This document shows positions 1 through 11,268 of a DNA stretch of 64,000 bases, piece by piece. Positions within the stretch are counted from its first letter, which is position 1, and each line of letters begins with the position of its first letter. The translations under genes and the position numbers were made by a program. Source of the stretch: Polytrichum commune (lineage: Eukaryota; Streptophyta; Polytrichopsida; Polytrichales; Polytrichaceae); the NCBI GenBank assembly GCA_950295325.1, contig OX485809.1:33618144-33682143 (forward strand). Direction: 5' to 3'. The notes under the pieces were generated by a model. It saw only the letters and a program-made list of their open reading frames with translations, had not been told where the DNA came from and did not search any database.

Positions 1-140
1 AATTTTTTGATAGAGAATAAATAGAAGAAAAAAAATTAATTTTGTTGGAAAGAAGAATAGAAAATAAGTCATTGGGAGAAGAACATAATTTGATGGATGA
101 AATGACAACTATAGGTGAAGTAAGAGGTGTCATTGTTACA
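1..140 (+). pseudogene. C-terminal end of Harbinger transposase (broken)
   Basis: The translation contains a lysine- and glutamate-rich helix followed by a MDEMTTIGEV-like segment. It aligns in position with the end of the transposase frame in relic B (around 35560-35690, minus strand). Stop codons interrupt it. The catalytic part would lie left of the window. Confidence 0.5.
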
Positions 141-1074
141 AAAAAATAATTTTAAAATAATGTGGAAAGATTGATAAAGAAAAAAAAAATCTTGATATGA
201 ATGAATAAAAAATATGAAGATTTATTGTTAGAGGCTACAAAAATGCACAAAACAATATAATCATCGTGACAAATGAAGCTTCAGAAAGAATCAAACATAA
301 AATTCTAGGATGTTGATATTAAATCTAACATGAATGAGTGACTATAATTTTGTATAAGTGTTGTCATATGAAAATTCATATTCTTCGATAAAAAATTTAT
401 AGTCTGGAAATATCCTATCAAACTATAAGAATTGTTGACTACTTGTTCCAAACAACCTTCCATCTTTATTTTTATTTTTATTTTTATTTTTTATAGTATT
501 TGGAGGTAGACTCTCCTCTAGTGAATTCTATTATGTATTCTTACTGCCTTAGTGTTTATCATCTTCTTGAGCACTTGCTGACATTTGATTCATGACATGT
601 GCACGTTGTCCATTCTACATGTCCATTTATTCATAGTATTCATATTCACGTATATCATGACCTAAATTTTTATTGAAATGTTTGGCATCTTATATTTAAT
701 TATAAGTATCTTGTATTTCTTCTTACAAGCTAGTTAGGTCCTTCCAAAATTGTGCAACTTGCAATTATATGAGCACGAAGCTTAATTTAAACATTTAGTC
801 TTATTCACATACAACCATCAAAGTATAGAATAAGCTAGCACTAGATTAATAAAATATATCTCAAACTCTATCAACTTAGAGAAATGACTCGGTAGACAAG
901 GGTCTATAAAGACCTCGGCCTCGATTTGTGAGGTTTAAAATTTAATTTCCTACTCATGCCCCAAACGCTAAGCACCTAATGGGGGAGAGGGAAGCATAGG
1001 AAAAGGCAAAAGCCATAGCCCAACCTGAATCTAACATTTTGCATTTTTTACATCCTCATTTCAAATAAACTATT

Positions 1075-1265
1075 GCATATATATTCTTGCCGATTTTGTA
1101 AATTCTTCTCCCATTTCGCCATGGATCGTAATAAGAGTTTCAATGTCACAACCTAATCATTTCATAAGGACTTCTTCGTCACCTTCCAAATTACCTTATT
1201 CAATTGCATCATTATTTGTCTTATATTTTGGGTATTCCTTTCGATTTTGAACTTAATGCCCCATC
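1075..1265 (-). pseudogene. SANT/Myb-like protein remnant of Harbinger relic A
   Basis: On the minus strand a fragment with ...ETLITIHGEMGEEFTKSAR... matches ...ETLIDICSEMEEKIVKSTR... on the minus strand of relic C (about 41095-41260). This resembles the start of the SANT/Myb-like DNA-binding domain encoded by the second gene of plant PIF/Harbinger elements. Placement opposite the transposase, at the other end of the element, fits that family. Both copies have stop codons. The family call rests on short similarity plus position. Confidence 0.45.
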
Positions 1266-1849
1266 TCTTTTCTTCTTAACAAGGTCTTCATAATTCGTGG
1301 TAGTCTGTTCCATTTTTTTCTTCCCATGATCACATCTCTAATACCTTCTACATTTGGTAGAATTAATGATCCAATCACTTTTATTGGCATCATGAAATAA
1401 TTCAAAAATATTCAAATTCCTACTTGCCAATGAGGGTCCATATAATCCGAATTGTGGTTGATTTCATGTCATCCAAGGAGAATTATGGCTTCATTGTTGG
1501 GTTTTAAAACCACCATCATCTTACAAAAAACATGTCATTGATGAGAAACAATTACTAAAAAATGCAATAAAAATATCTATTACAAACACACATATTAGCA
1601 AGCTGCTAAAACTTGGTGTTGTGGGCAATTGGGAGAGACGGCCTTTTGTCTTTTTAAAAAAACTAATATGTTATGGAAATAAAATTGTTGGAAAAAATAA
1701 TAAATAACTTTGGCAGCCAATGACAATTTTTTGACTATTATGGTCTTCCAAAATTTGCGATAGGTCACCCTCTTCAAGGTGGGTTTGATGCAAATTCTAG
1801 CAAAGCATGAAACCTTATTCATATTCTACCACATAGGACTCCATGTGGA

Positions 1850-2225
1850 CTTTTCATCTATGAAATTTCTTTGGGGCCTTTAGGCGTTCACCTTCTAGTG
1901 TGAAGTCAACTTGGATGGTCTCCACCTGTTTGACCAATGAAAGCTCTTAGATTGCAATGGTCACGGGCCTTAATTCTTGTGTGTGAAGTGGCCCTTCGAC
2001 TCACTTTTTTGGATGGGCCTAATGCAATATCATGTAGACCTTGAAACATTATCCACTTGGTGTCATGTAGGATGCCATGCAAAAAAACTTATCCATTCAG
2101 ATTTCTTTGGTCTCTTAGGGCTTGGGTTCAAGTGTGAAATGAACTTGGATAACCTCTTACTTCTCAAGCAATCATGTGATTTTTATATCACATGTCAAGG
2201 GCCTCTAGCTCTAGTGTAAAGTGGG
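1850..2225 (+). repeat. Degenerate pieces of the GGGCCACTTCACAC Tourist-like family
   Basis: The stretch ending near 1974 carries the family's 3' signature (cacgggcc..., then TGTGTGAAGTGGCCCTT). A second, more decayed similar end occurs near 2195-2225. The two parts look like old, partly duplicated ends of the MITE seen complete at 26205, 42536, 46621 and 60986. Confidence 0.4.
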
Positions 2226-2229
2226 TTTT

Positions 2230-3640
2230 AGGCCATGGCAACCAATTATTTATGTTGAGTTAGTTCAACATTTTGAAGCCGCATCATGCTTATCTAGTGT
2301 CACATGCATCTTTTGCATGAGAATAATACAATCATGAATGCACATGAGAAACCGATACTGAGAACTTTCAAACGTTGTACATTACAAAAGCTTTATAACT
2401 TAATCATAATGTTGGTCCTTCTTTTTCGAGGTATAGTAGAAATCTCCACTTTCAACTTTGGTTGGAAATGGAGGTTTAAACCTTTCATGTCCTTAAAGAC
2501 CACATTGTGGTTGCCACATCATTCCTTCGAGATTGATTACATATATATATATACACACACACTAGAAGGGGGAAGGGGGTCTTTGAGGTTTACATCAAAC
2601 TAATGTTTTTAGAAGTGCATTTGGGTTTGGCATAAAATTGATGGGTTTGCCACAAGCTCATCCTCCCAACTAGTGAACCATTTTCCTAGTAAAATCATTA
2701 CATTCATGAAACTTATTGATTCTCATTTCTCAAATGGTGTTTCTCTCCAAAAAGAAGTTATGAAAAGTTTTTTCTTTTTCACACAAAGAACAAAATATAT
2801 AATCAAAAGTCAAATATATATATTCAAAGTATTATCACACACACACACAAACACACACAAACACACACATACATATATGTATGTATGTATGTATGTATTC
2901 AAAGCATTAACTTGAGTAATTCATAAGCAATGCTAAATGTTTCAATTTTGGTATGTGTATCACCAAGATGATTACGGTTTTAAGATAAAAAAAATAGAAA
3001 CAAAACGTCACCTTTGATGATTTAAATGACAAATTTTTAGTTGCATTAACAAACATTGTTCACTTTCCATACTCGTGATCACATTCTCTCAAGTTTTCAC
3101 AATATGATATAAATGTTCATAAATATAAGCATATACCAAAATGATCCAAGCAAGATAATGTCATCTCCTTTTCATGATGTTTTGTTTTGTTTTTTTGTGT
3201 TTTTTTTCGCTTTGAAAATGCTTGCACAAAGCTTGTGACCTAGTATAGAAGGTCCAACTATACACATGTGATCTTTGTATTTGTGTCCACAATTTTGCTC
3301 AATGAATGTTTCATAATGCACGCTTGCAAATCTCTCTCTATGACTGATCTTGGAACTACATACGACCTTAAGGACTGAATTGGGATTTGAACCAACACAT
3401 TCAAACATGTGCGACCCCCATATGAACTTTGAATATATATACCACCTCCATATACCACCTCCCATTTTGTTTTCAGGTTTACCGTGTGATGTGGACAACA
3501 ATTACAACCGTTATTATGGTTTATTATTATGAGGGTGACACCCACATAACTTGTTTTTTTACATGATTTACAAGGTCCAAGCCTCCATTGTGAGACAAGT
3601 AAGTGGGTGATTACAAGCTATAAGGGAAGCATACGTAATT
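2230..3640. other. No gene seen; AT-rich DNA with microsatellites
   Basis: A TA/CA dinucleotide run lies at about 2540-2568. A compound CA then ATGT run lies at about 2837-2898. No reading frame here shows recognisable protein similarity. Confidence 0.7.
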
Positions 3641-3641
3641 T

Positions 3642-4034
3642 GGGTACTCATCTCAAGCCCCGGGCTAGATCACATCTTCATTCAGCTAGGCCATGTCCCT
3701 CCCATGCTTCTTTCACTGCCCGGTTTTCATGTCCGCACATGTGTGGGAACTCTTCCTCGTTGGGAACCAATGTGACAATACCCGATCACGTACGCCATTA
3801 AGCTCCTTTGGCATGTGAAGGAACTGTATCGATTAACTTGGGAATAATGAAAGTGATGTCAACGTGATTATTTGTAAATTTGACCGGGTACTATCATATT
3901 GGTTCCCAACGAGGAGGAGTTTCCACACAGGTGCGGGCAGGAAGACTGGGCAGGGCAGTGAAGGAGGCGTGGGAGGGGCATGGCCCAACCAAATGAAGAT
4001 GTGATCTAGCCTGGGGCTCGCCTCAGTTGGATGC
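3642..4034. repeat. Long imperfect inverted repeat (arms ~150 bp, loop ~90 bp)
   Basis: The left arm (about 3642-3789) and right arm (about 3882-4034) are reverse complements over nearly their whole length. By eye they match at roughly 80-85%. Shared blocks include GGCTAGATCACATCTTCATT and CCTCGTTGGGAACCAAT. The transcript could fold into a long hairpin. It may be a foldback element or a young inverted duplication. No gene overlaps it. Confidence 0.85.
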
Positions 4035-6200
4035 CTATCTTTAACCCTTAACTTCTTGAGCGGTCCATTATAAGCTTATGAATGACTCTTGAAGGCAAAT
4101 TCATCCAAGTGGAAGGCACTAGGAAGGTGACCATATGTATCATTGTGTTCCTCATGAGATCTTCTTGTCAATGGCGATGACCCCGTTCCAATATGATAAG
4201 ATGGTTGTTCACAAGGAAATTTTAAAGTCGAGAATGAACTAACTTATCCTTTTGTTATGCATTACTAAATATAATAAGTTCATATTGTTTTGGTTGGAAA
4301 TTGCCAAGTTTCTATGAACTCCTTTTCTCACCTCAAAGTGTATATTTGTTCTTAATACAATGTTGGAATTTTGGATATTTATCACATTTTCTTGAATTTT
4401 TATGATTCTATATTGATTCCAAGCAAATCACAAAAATTAGTAAATATTGCTATCATATTTTTATGAACTTAAAATCATTAAAAACATATTTTCTTTTAGT
4501 TATTATAAAAATTGAACTCTAAAAACCTCGCTTTTTAGATGATCTAACGAAACCACAATACGCACCAAGAAATTAAGAGTTAAGTGGTGTGCGATCAGGT
4601 ATGGATCCAATATTGACAACCATAAAAACATGTGTTCAAATTTTGAAAACTATTATAGGTTTTGTAGTCAACCTAATTGAGAAGATCTATGTGAGCATTT
4701 AAAAGCAACGAGGATTGTCACTTTGATGATAGAAACGATAGTCTCATGAGCTCCATAAAGTACGAGGAGAATGGTTGCGGCCTCAATTTGGAAAATCGAT
4801 AATTTCATATTCTTCCCGTGGTCATAATGGAAGTGGGCATAGAGTGAAAAGTGTTAGCATTAGGCCCACTTGCCTTGAGTTCATTGCAGAGAATCGAATC
4901 CTTGACCTCATGGGCCCAAGCACAAGGGCCAATCACTTGCCTCTCATTCGGGTAGTTTAACCCATTATATGCTTGAACGTATTTCCACGTGGCCAACCAT
5001 ATCTTGCACCAAAAATCTCATCACTCATTTATGGTATACTTTTGCTCTCTATCAGTTTCAACAGCAAAATGAGTATATCAATTTATCATTTCTTATATAA
5101 TATTAAAGTACAATGTATTTTTAGTAAATGTATAACTTGAACCAACACACAAAAAAATATTAAACCCTTAAATCAAATAGACAGGTATTAGTGTTGGTTC
5201 TAGATGGAGCAAGCATGAATGAAGAGTCTCTTCGCCCACGAATTGACTAAGTAAAGTTCAAGCTGTCAAAGTAGAATGCTCAATTGTAAGTATGACTTCT
5301 ACATTGGGGTCTCGATACTATTGTAGGGTCAAATCATCCTCTAAACATAAACAGTCCATTGCATTTTTACCTTCTAGATGGATGAGTTTACAACCTCATG
5401 CTAGGTGGATCCTGACATTTTAGGACCTTAAAACTGCCCCAAAAATTTGTTATCTTTCATTTAACAATTTCAATAACAAGCTTGGATCCCAATAATCCTT
5501 GCTCCCATAACATATTACATGCTTCACCCTAGTAGCAATAGTAGCATAAATGTTGATTTTTTAAGGAAGCTAACATAAACAAAGAGCTTTGCACGCAAGC
5601 TTTTGCCACCTTTCTATGTAGGGTCATTCCAACCTTAAGTACCACTTGAACAACTTTTATGTTATGCAAAGAGGCAAGAACAATTGTTTGAATCAATATT
5701 TTTGGCATTATTTTGGATGACATCTATCATGTTCCCAAGAATGCACTCCATGTTGCAACACCTACTTATGCGGGTGCACAAAAGGGTGTTGATTGAATAG
5801 GATCTGTACATCTTACACATAGAATAGGGTTGTTAAGTGATGTTCTAATATACAAAAACAAATCAGGCCCACTATATGGGTGGCAAATGCAGATTGTGAT
5901 TCCAGCCATGAGTTTGTGAATATATTATAGTCCAATACATATATATTTGAGGCTATTTGTAATTTCTACATTTGTATGCAATTTACTGGTTTTCTTGTTT
6001 CTCTTTCCTTAAATCCTTTTTTCTTTTGTACAAAGGAGTATTGACTTGAAGATGAAGCATGGACGTTATTTTTCTATCCTAATGAATATCCCAACCCCCA
6101 ACATCCACATGGCTAGGCTAACATGGTCGTTACTAGCACCCTCATAATCCTCCTAAACTATGTTTCAAATACTCAAATTTTAATTAAGAATAGATCAAGA
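4035..6200. other. Unassigned AT-rich intergenic stretch
   Basis: No supported gene. The only structured item noticed is a short tRNA-like block on the minus strand near 4872-4960, listed separately. Short open frames here lack codon structure or family resemblance. Confidence 0.6.
4872..4960 (-). repeat. tRNA-Met-like block, possible SINE head
   Basis: On the minus strand, an anticodon-arm-like segment with CAT (...TTGGGCCCATGAGG...) is followed by a B-box-like GGATTCGATTC. The same order occurs in the Harbinger relics at 34768-34845 and 40900-40978. No full cloverleaf is retained. Confidence 0.35.
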
Positions 6201-6204
6201 ACTA

Positions 6205-6421
6205 CACTAAGTATGATATTTAGTGTCACTACTATTTGGAGTTGCACAATGCTATGTCTTTTTAGTATTGATGTATTTTTTTGGCCAAATAAAGTTGAGA
6301 ATTTTCTATAATGTCCAAACAACCAATTTGGTATTTGTTGGTAAAACATGAGATATGAAGTAAATAGATATAAAATTCCATAATTCCAAATAGTAAGTGA
6401 CACTCAATATAATATTTAATG
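6205..6421. mobile_element. TA-flanked MITE, CACTAA-ended 220-bp family, copy 1
   Basis: The element starts CACTAAGTATG and ends in the reverse complement of that terminus, with TA on both flanks. Subterminal blocks (ACTATTTGGAGTTGCACAAT and its reverse complement near 6385) extend the terminal inverted repeat to about 50 bp. Relatives lie at 41944, 48199 and 58576. There is no coding capacity. Confidence 0.85.
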
Positions 6422-6424
6422 TAC

Positions 6425-9400
6425 ATATGGCGTTTGAATTTTGACCCTAACCTTACACAATTTCCATTCAATCACGCATTTGTACAATTAACTCCAAAAC
6501 ACATACTTCCACATTGATTGGACTACATATGTATATCCTTGCTTAAACAATTGTCCAACTACATTGGGAGTACTTTTGAGATAGATTGTTTGTTTTGTTA
6601 TGGGTATGACATAATTAGGTAAGCATGAAACCCAATGTAAAAGTAAACTTTAACTATACCTTATGTAGAACTGATGTAAAAGTAAAAGTGAAGAAGCTCA
6701 CGTGAATAATAATCCACCTGTAGTGATTTGAAAGGTAAATGACCAAATTACTATTAATTAATTAATTATATATAGGAAACAAATTAAAATTCCAAGTAAT
6801 AAAACATTTGTGAAATAGTTCTAGAATCATCCTATGTGCATGGGATTGTTCTAGATGTGATATAAGTGTAGAGTAACGTGTATTTATTCCAACAATAAAT
6901 TCAAACCAAATAGCCATGTTTATACTTTGTTCGAAAATAAACAAGTTTGAACCATTGCCATATTCAATTGAATTTTTTTCTAATATCTAAGTAAATCTTA
7001 TACTTGCCAACCCCCCCTTGATACGTAGTTGTCTCAACATGATCATATTTTGTGGTTCAGTTTAAGCATACATCGGTTGCATATGGTCAAAAAGTGTCAT
7101 GCATCATCATGTGATGACATGGAGACATGGTAAAGAAGTGCTCAATCAGATATGCAAGTACTGTAATTTAACTAGGAAAAATATGGGTACATGTTCATAA
7201 CGCATGCCATCGGGGAGGGTGAAAACGTCGAATCCGACATACAACATGGGGATCATTATTTAAAGCCAAATTAATATCTGAATCATGATTTTTGACCTCA
7301 AATTTGTATGTCAAAAATAGTTTAATATGAATCAACAATATGATTCTAGGGGAAAACTTTTATTACACCCTCGATTGAAAGGTGTTGGGAAATGAAATAT
7401 ATAAAATTCTCTAGATTTATCTAGATTGTTGTCAAAGAAAAATCTTATGCCAAGTACACATGCACAGTATAGTACGATATCATATGAAAATTCATTTAAT
7501 TTAATTTTTAATGAAAGTAATTGACGAAAGGAAGACATTTTTGCATGAAATTCGTGGATGAAAAAAACAATCATACTAAAAAAAATTGAATAAAAAATAA
7601 AAAATAAAAAAGAGAAGAAAACTTGGCTATCAAACATAACTCTAAATAAATCTAGAGATCCCTTCCATGGTCACAAGATTATAGTAACAAAAAAATGACA
7701 ATGTACAACATACTACACTCTATTTTTCTTTACTATTCTTAAAGTAGTACTACCCCACTATTACGACTCCTATCATTTCTATTTTCATCAACATACATAA
7801 ATTCAATCCATAATATACACACAAATTAAGATTAAAAGGGTTTAAGTTGAGTGTCAAAAGAAAAAAACTAGATTGATTACAAATATGAATAAATAGTCTT
7901 CAACATCATCCTCCTTTTTTTCTTCTCAACACTTGCCCATATATAGTCTCTTCAACATCTTCCTCTCACACACATCTCGAGCTGTGTGACACAGGTAACC
8001 TCTACTTCAAATCAAGTTTTTTCATGAACAAGTCACTTGTCCTTATGACTGTTGTCATTGGCGTCCTACTCTATTCTCTCAACTCGTGACAATAGTCTCG
8101 TCAGTGTATTTCTCCCTCCCTCCCTTCCCTCCCTTCCCTCCGTCCTCTGACAGGCGTACAGTCTTGGTGGCATAGGCCAATATGGATCACTTGAGAACTC
8201 ACACATGTTTTCAGGACGCGTCACGGGTCTTGTGACACACACACACACACACTGTCTTAACTTAGCGGATCCACAATACAGACCGACCTCGGAAGTGTTT
8301 TGTGGGTGTCCGGGTCCGGTCAAAGTTTGAATTAGACAACACAGAAGTTACATAAACATCTCCTCATATGTAGTAGTACTGTTGCATAAAATCATGTATC
8401 CTAACATCATTGCCGACAGACTCCAGTACGGGGGCTCATTCATAATATTTTTGTAATTGTTTTTGGAGTACACAGAGATGAGTGCTACGTTTCATCCACT
8501 TTTTCCATTGCGTTACTCTGCTTTTGCAAGTGGCAGGAGGCAAGAACATAAGGTAAACCGACCCTTATTTGGTTACTTTTCTTATTAGGAGACTTGTGTT
8601 AGAGACACAAACATTATTTATCATGCGTCTTTCGTTTTGTGGGGATTTGTAATGTAGTAGTGGGATGCTTGAAAAGTTGCGCATGGAGGCTTAGATTTAG
8701 ATTGCACTCCCAACATTCCACTGTTATATTTTGAGGGCCCACGTCGTTGGGTGATGTTATGGGGGTGTGTGGTTTCAAGAACGAATGTCAAAAAGATGTG
8801 TGTGTATCTTCCCTTCCTCAGGTGACGTAGGCACCACCATACACACTCGTTTTCTTAATTGAAATTGAAATTTCTTAAATGGTGTGTGATGATATGAAAT
8901 TGGTTCAAAAGTCGGTCTAAGAAGCCAAAAGGCTTGTGGGACTAGAAGGACATTGAGATGGAGCTTGAACTACGAGTTAACTAAACGTTAACTTGGTGGT
9001 GATAGCCCGTCTCCAATCCCGAGGCCTGAATGAACGAAATGTTTGAGTCAACTGCCAAGTGAAGATCACGCTTTGTGGGAGTTTTTGATAATTTTCGGCA
9101 ATTGAAGTTAGCTATTGCGTAGTAACATCAAATGCCCCGAGATGGCCCTAAACTATCGGATGATAGTTGATAGGTACCCAAAACCAAATGAAGTGGTGGG
9201 CAGTTTGATTCATGGCTGTAAAATCTTCTCCCTACTTGATGGAAAACTAGCCTGGTGGCACATGCTTTTTGTGTTCCGAAAAAAATGGTAGTAGCATCAA
9301 AGACCATGTTTGAATTTGGCCACGATCCATTGAGACCAAAGTGGGGATGAGTGAGCTCAAAAGTTTGAAATCGATGCATGCATGTCTGCTTGTTATTGGT

Positions 9401-9670
9401 TGGGGTAGGTAGTAGACATACCGATGTTGTAAAGTTCACCTTTTGGTGCTGGCCCCACTGCTCTCTCCTCAATAAGGAAAAAGAACGATCCCAAGAAGTA
9501 ACTTGATGTATGCTTAGGATTTCGGTTCACGACAACTACCATGGGGAGTGCGGTAAAAACCCACCCTTCCCGTATCGTTGGATTCCGACCTCGATTTAAG
9601 CCTCAATTCATATGTAGAATAGAAATAAAAATCCCTGAATTGTACAATGTTTTTTCAACATTGATATGTG
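6425..9670. other. Intergenic stretch without recognisable genes
   Basis: AT-rich to about 7900, then more balanced. It contains a CCCT/CCTTCC-rich run near 8103-8142 and a CA run at about 8236-8251. No frame resembles a known protein, and no transposon ends were recognised. Confidence 0.6.
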
Positions 9671-9679
9671 CAATTGGGT

Positions 9680-9905
9680 TGTGTGTTGCAAATAGGTTGC
9701 CTCTTCACCCATACATATTACTTTGAGTCAAAATCGGATCACACAAACTTAGAACTTTGTTCACTCATCCACATAGAGACCACAGTAACAACCTCATTGA
9801 TGTAGGTTGATATTGTGATAATGAATAAATGCTCAAAGTAGTGTGGACTGTCTGTCGATGTATTAGTGTGGGCCAACTCAATTGCACATATTGGTGCATA
9901 TTTTC
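9680..9905 (+). repeat. Dispersed repeat (GGTTGCCTCTTCACCCATRC family), copy 1
   Basis: The order of blocks (ggttgcctcttcaccc, aactttgttcat, gtgtgga.tg.tgg, attagtgtgggcca) recurs at about 47570-47790 and 58150-58370. Ends and class are unknown. No protein is encoded. Confidence 0.6.
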
Positions 9906-10639
9906 CACCCTCTGGGCCCCCAAGATAAGATTATCCTAAGTGTCACGAAACTTCACTTGCATCCTTGCTCGAGTTTGTGACACTTTTGCTGACTTTGAAG
10001 TCCCAGTTTGACATGTTCCTTACCTACGACTATTGTAAGGATCAGTGGAGCTATTGTTCCAATAAGTTCAGTGGCAGCTTGCCTCCCGTACTTAGTACCT
10101 CGCAGAGCAAAATGCTCTTTTCTTTTCGTTTCCTTCCAAGCTGGGGGGTTGGCAATTTCAGGGGTAATTTCAGGGGTTATGTAATTTCAGCTTGTTTTCC
10201 TTGGGTTTCTGAAATCTTGGAACATGCCAGTCCTGGAACATTGGAATGACCCAAAAAAAACATAAAATAAAATAAAAATCTGCAGTGGAAGCCTGGGGGA
10301 GGGGAGGAGAGGAGTGGCAGGAGGAGCAATTTGTGCCAAAAGTTTCATCTTTCGAGCGCATTCGGTTCGGTTGGGTGGTCGTCTCGTCGTCCTGTTGCTT
10401 TGATTTCTCCAAGCACCACCGAAAGCAGGCTTGGTGGCTTGCGCTACTAGCTTAGTTAAGTTAAGTTAGCTACTTGCAGGCTGGCAGCCCACCTTCTGTG
10501 GCGACGGGAGAGGCGTGGGGAGCAAGCTGTGTAACTTGGGCCGCTGCCGACTTTAGTGCAGGGGTTGGAGGCAGCACCAGGGAGGCCTTTTTATTGACGG
10601 ATTAGAGCTCATTGTGGAGACAAAGCGAGACTGTGCCGT

Positions 10640-11268
10640 TCTCTTCTCCTTTTGCCCCTCTAACTGTGATTGGGTGAGTGGAAGGTTCGTAGCTGGCTTC
10701 GGAGGAAGGCAAGAGAGATACCAGAGATAAGAGAGTGAGAGCGAGAGGCAGAGTTTTGGGTTGCCGTAGGTTTCTATCCGGGTTGGTGGGGTCTCAGTTT
10801 TGGGTTTCGGGGTTGGTGGTGATTTGGAGATTTCTCACCCCCACCCACCGCAGTGGTAGTAGTAGTCCATGTACTTGGTCTTAACTTATAGCCCTTCTTT
10901 CTCCCCACTTTTCTATTGCTCACTGCCGCACTTCTCTCTCTTCTCTTCTCTTCCTCTATTAACCGCAATCAGTAGTCGCATGCTTCTTGCCCTCTCGCAA
11001 TTTACAACTCGTAGACCAAGTGAGGAGGAATAAATACTCTGGCCCTGCTCTTATCCATCCTCGCTACTTCACTTTGTACAGGTTTGGCGGTGTTGTTCAT
11101 CTCTCCCTTTTCCTCTCTTACAGGTCTCTTCTCTTCCTCTTTTCTTGACTACAACAGGTCTCAGCATTCGGAACCGATTTCGGGCTCTTAGCGCTGGGCA
11201 TCAACCTTTGCAGGTAAGAATCTGCACATGTTTGGGGGTTAGTCTCTTGTGGCTGGGTTTGCCGGTTT
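10640..11268 (+). promoter_or_regulatory. CRF promoter and first (non-coding) exon, copy A
   Basis: A pyrimidine-rich, GC-richer block holding a TATA-like sequence (11030-11036), a leader without ATG and a strong splice donor at 11214. It is repeated, diverged, at 12099-12600 inside the intron. Shared blocks include TCCATGTACTTGGTCTT, TGCTTCTTGCCCT and TCTTGTGGCTGGGTTT. Such sequence is typical of plant core promoters and 5'UTRs. The transcription start is inferred, not seen. Confidence 0.65.
11030..11036 (+). promoter_or_regulatory. TATA-like box (ATAAATA) of promoter copy A
   Basis: ATAAATA lies in the context GAGGAATAAATACTCT, followed by pyrimidine-rich sequence suited to a start site about 30 bases downstream. 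The aligned position in copy B (about 12395-12403) reads AAATAAAAA, a weaker match. Confidence 0.5.

Larger units (their letters stand above)
1..1600 (+). mobile_element. PIF/Harbinger relic A (right half, cut by window edge)
   Basis: The same sequence occurs at 34600-35560 (minus strand) and 40200-41620 (plus strand), so three related relics can be compared. The first ~140 bases translate, with breaks, to the helical acidic C-terminus of a Harbinger transposase. Next come a gene-free middle part, a tRNA-like block (~881-950), a block around 980-1010 resembling one in relics B and C, and a minus-strand SANT/Myb-like remnant (~1080-1260). The element class is assigned from relic B, where conserved transposase blocks are readable. 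The terminal repeat was not identified and the left part lies outside the window. Confidence 0.7.

Noticed and set aside
9128..9472. 114-codon minus-strand frame
   Set aside because: No motif or family resemblance, and no sign of promoter or splice structure around it.
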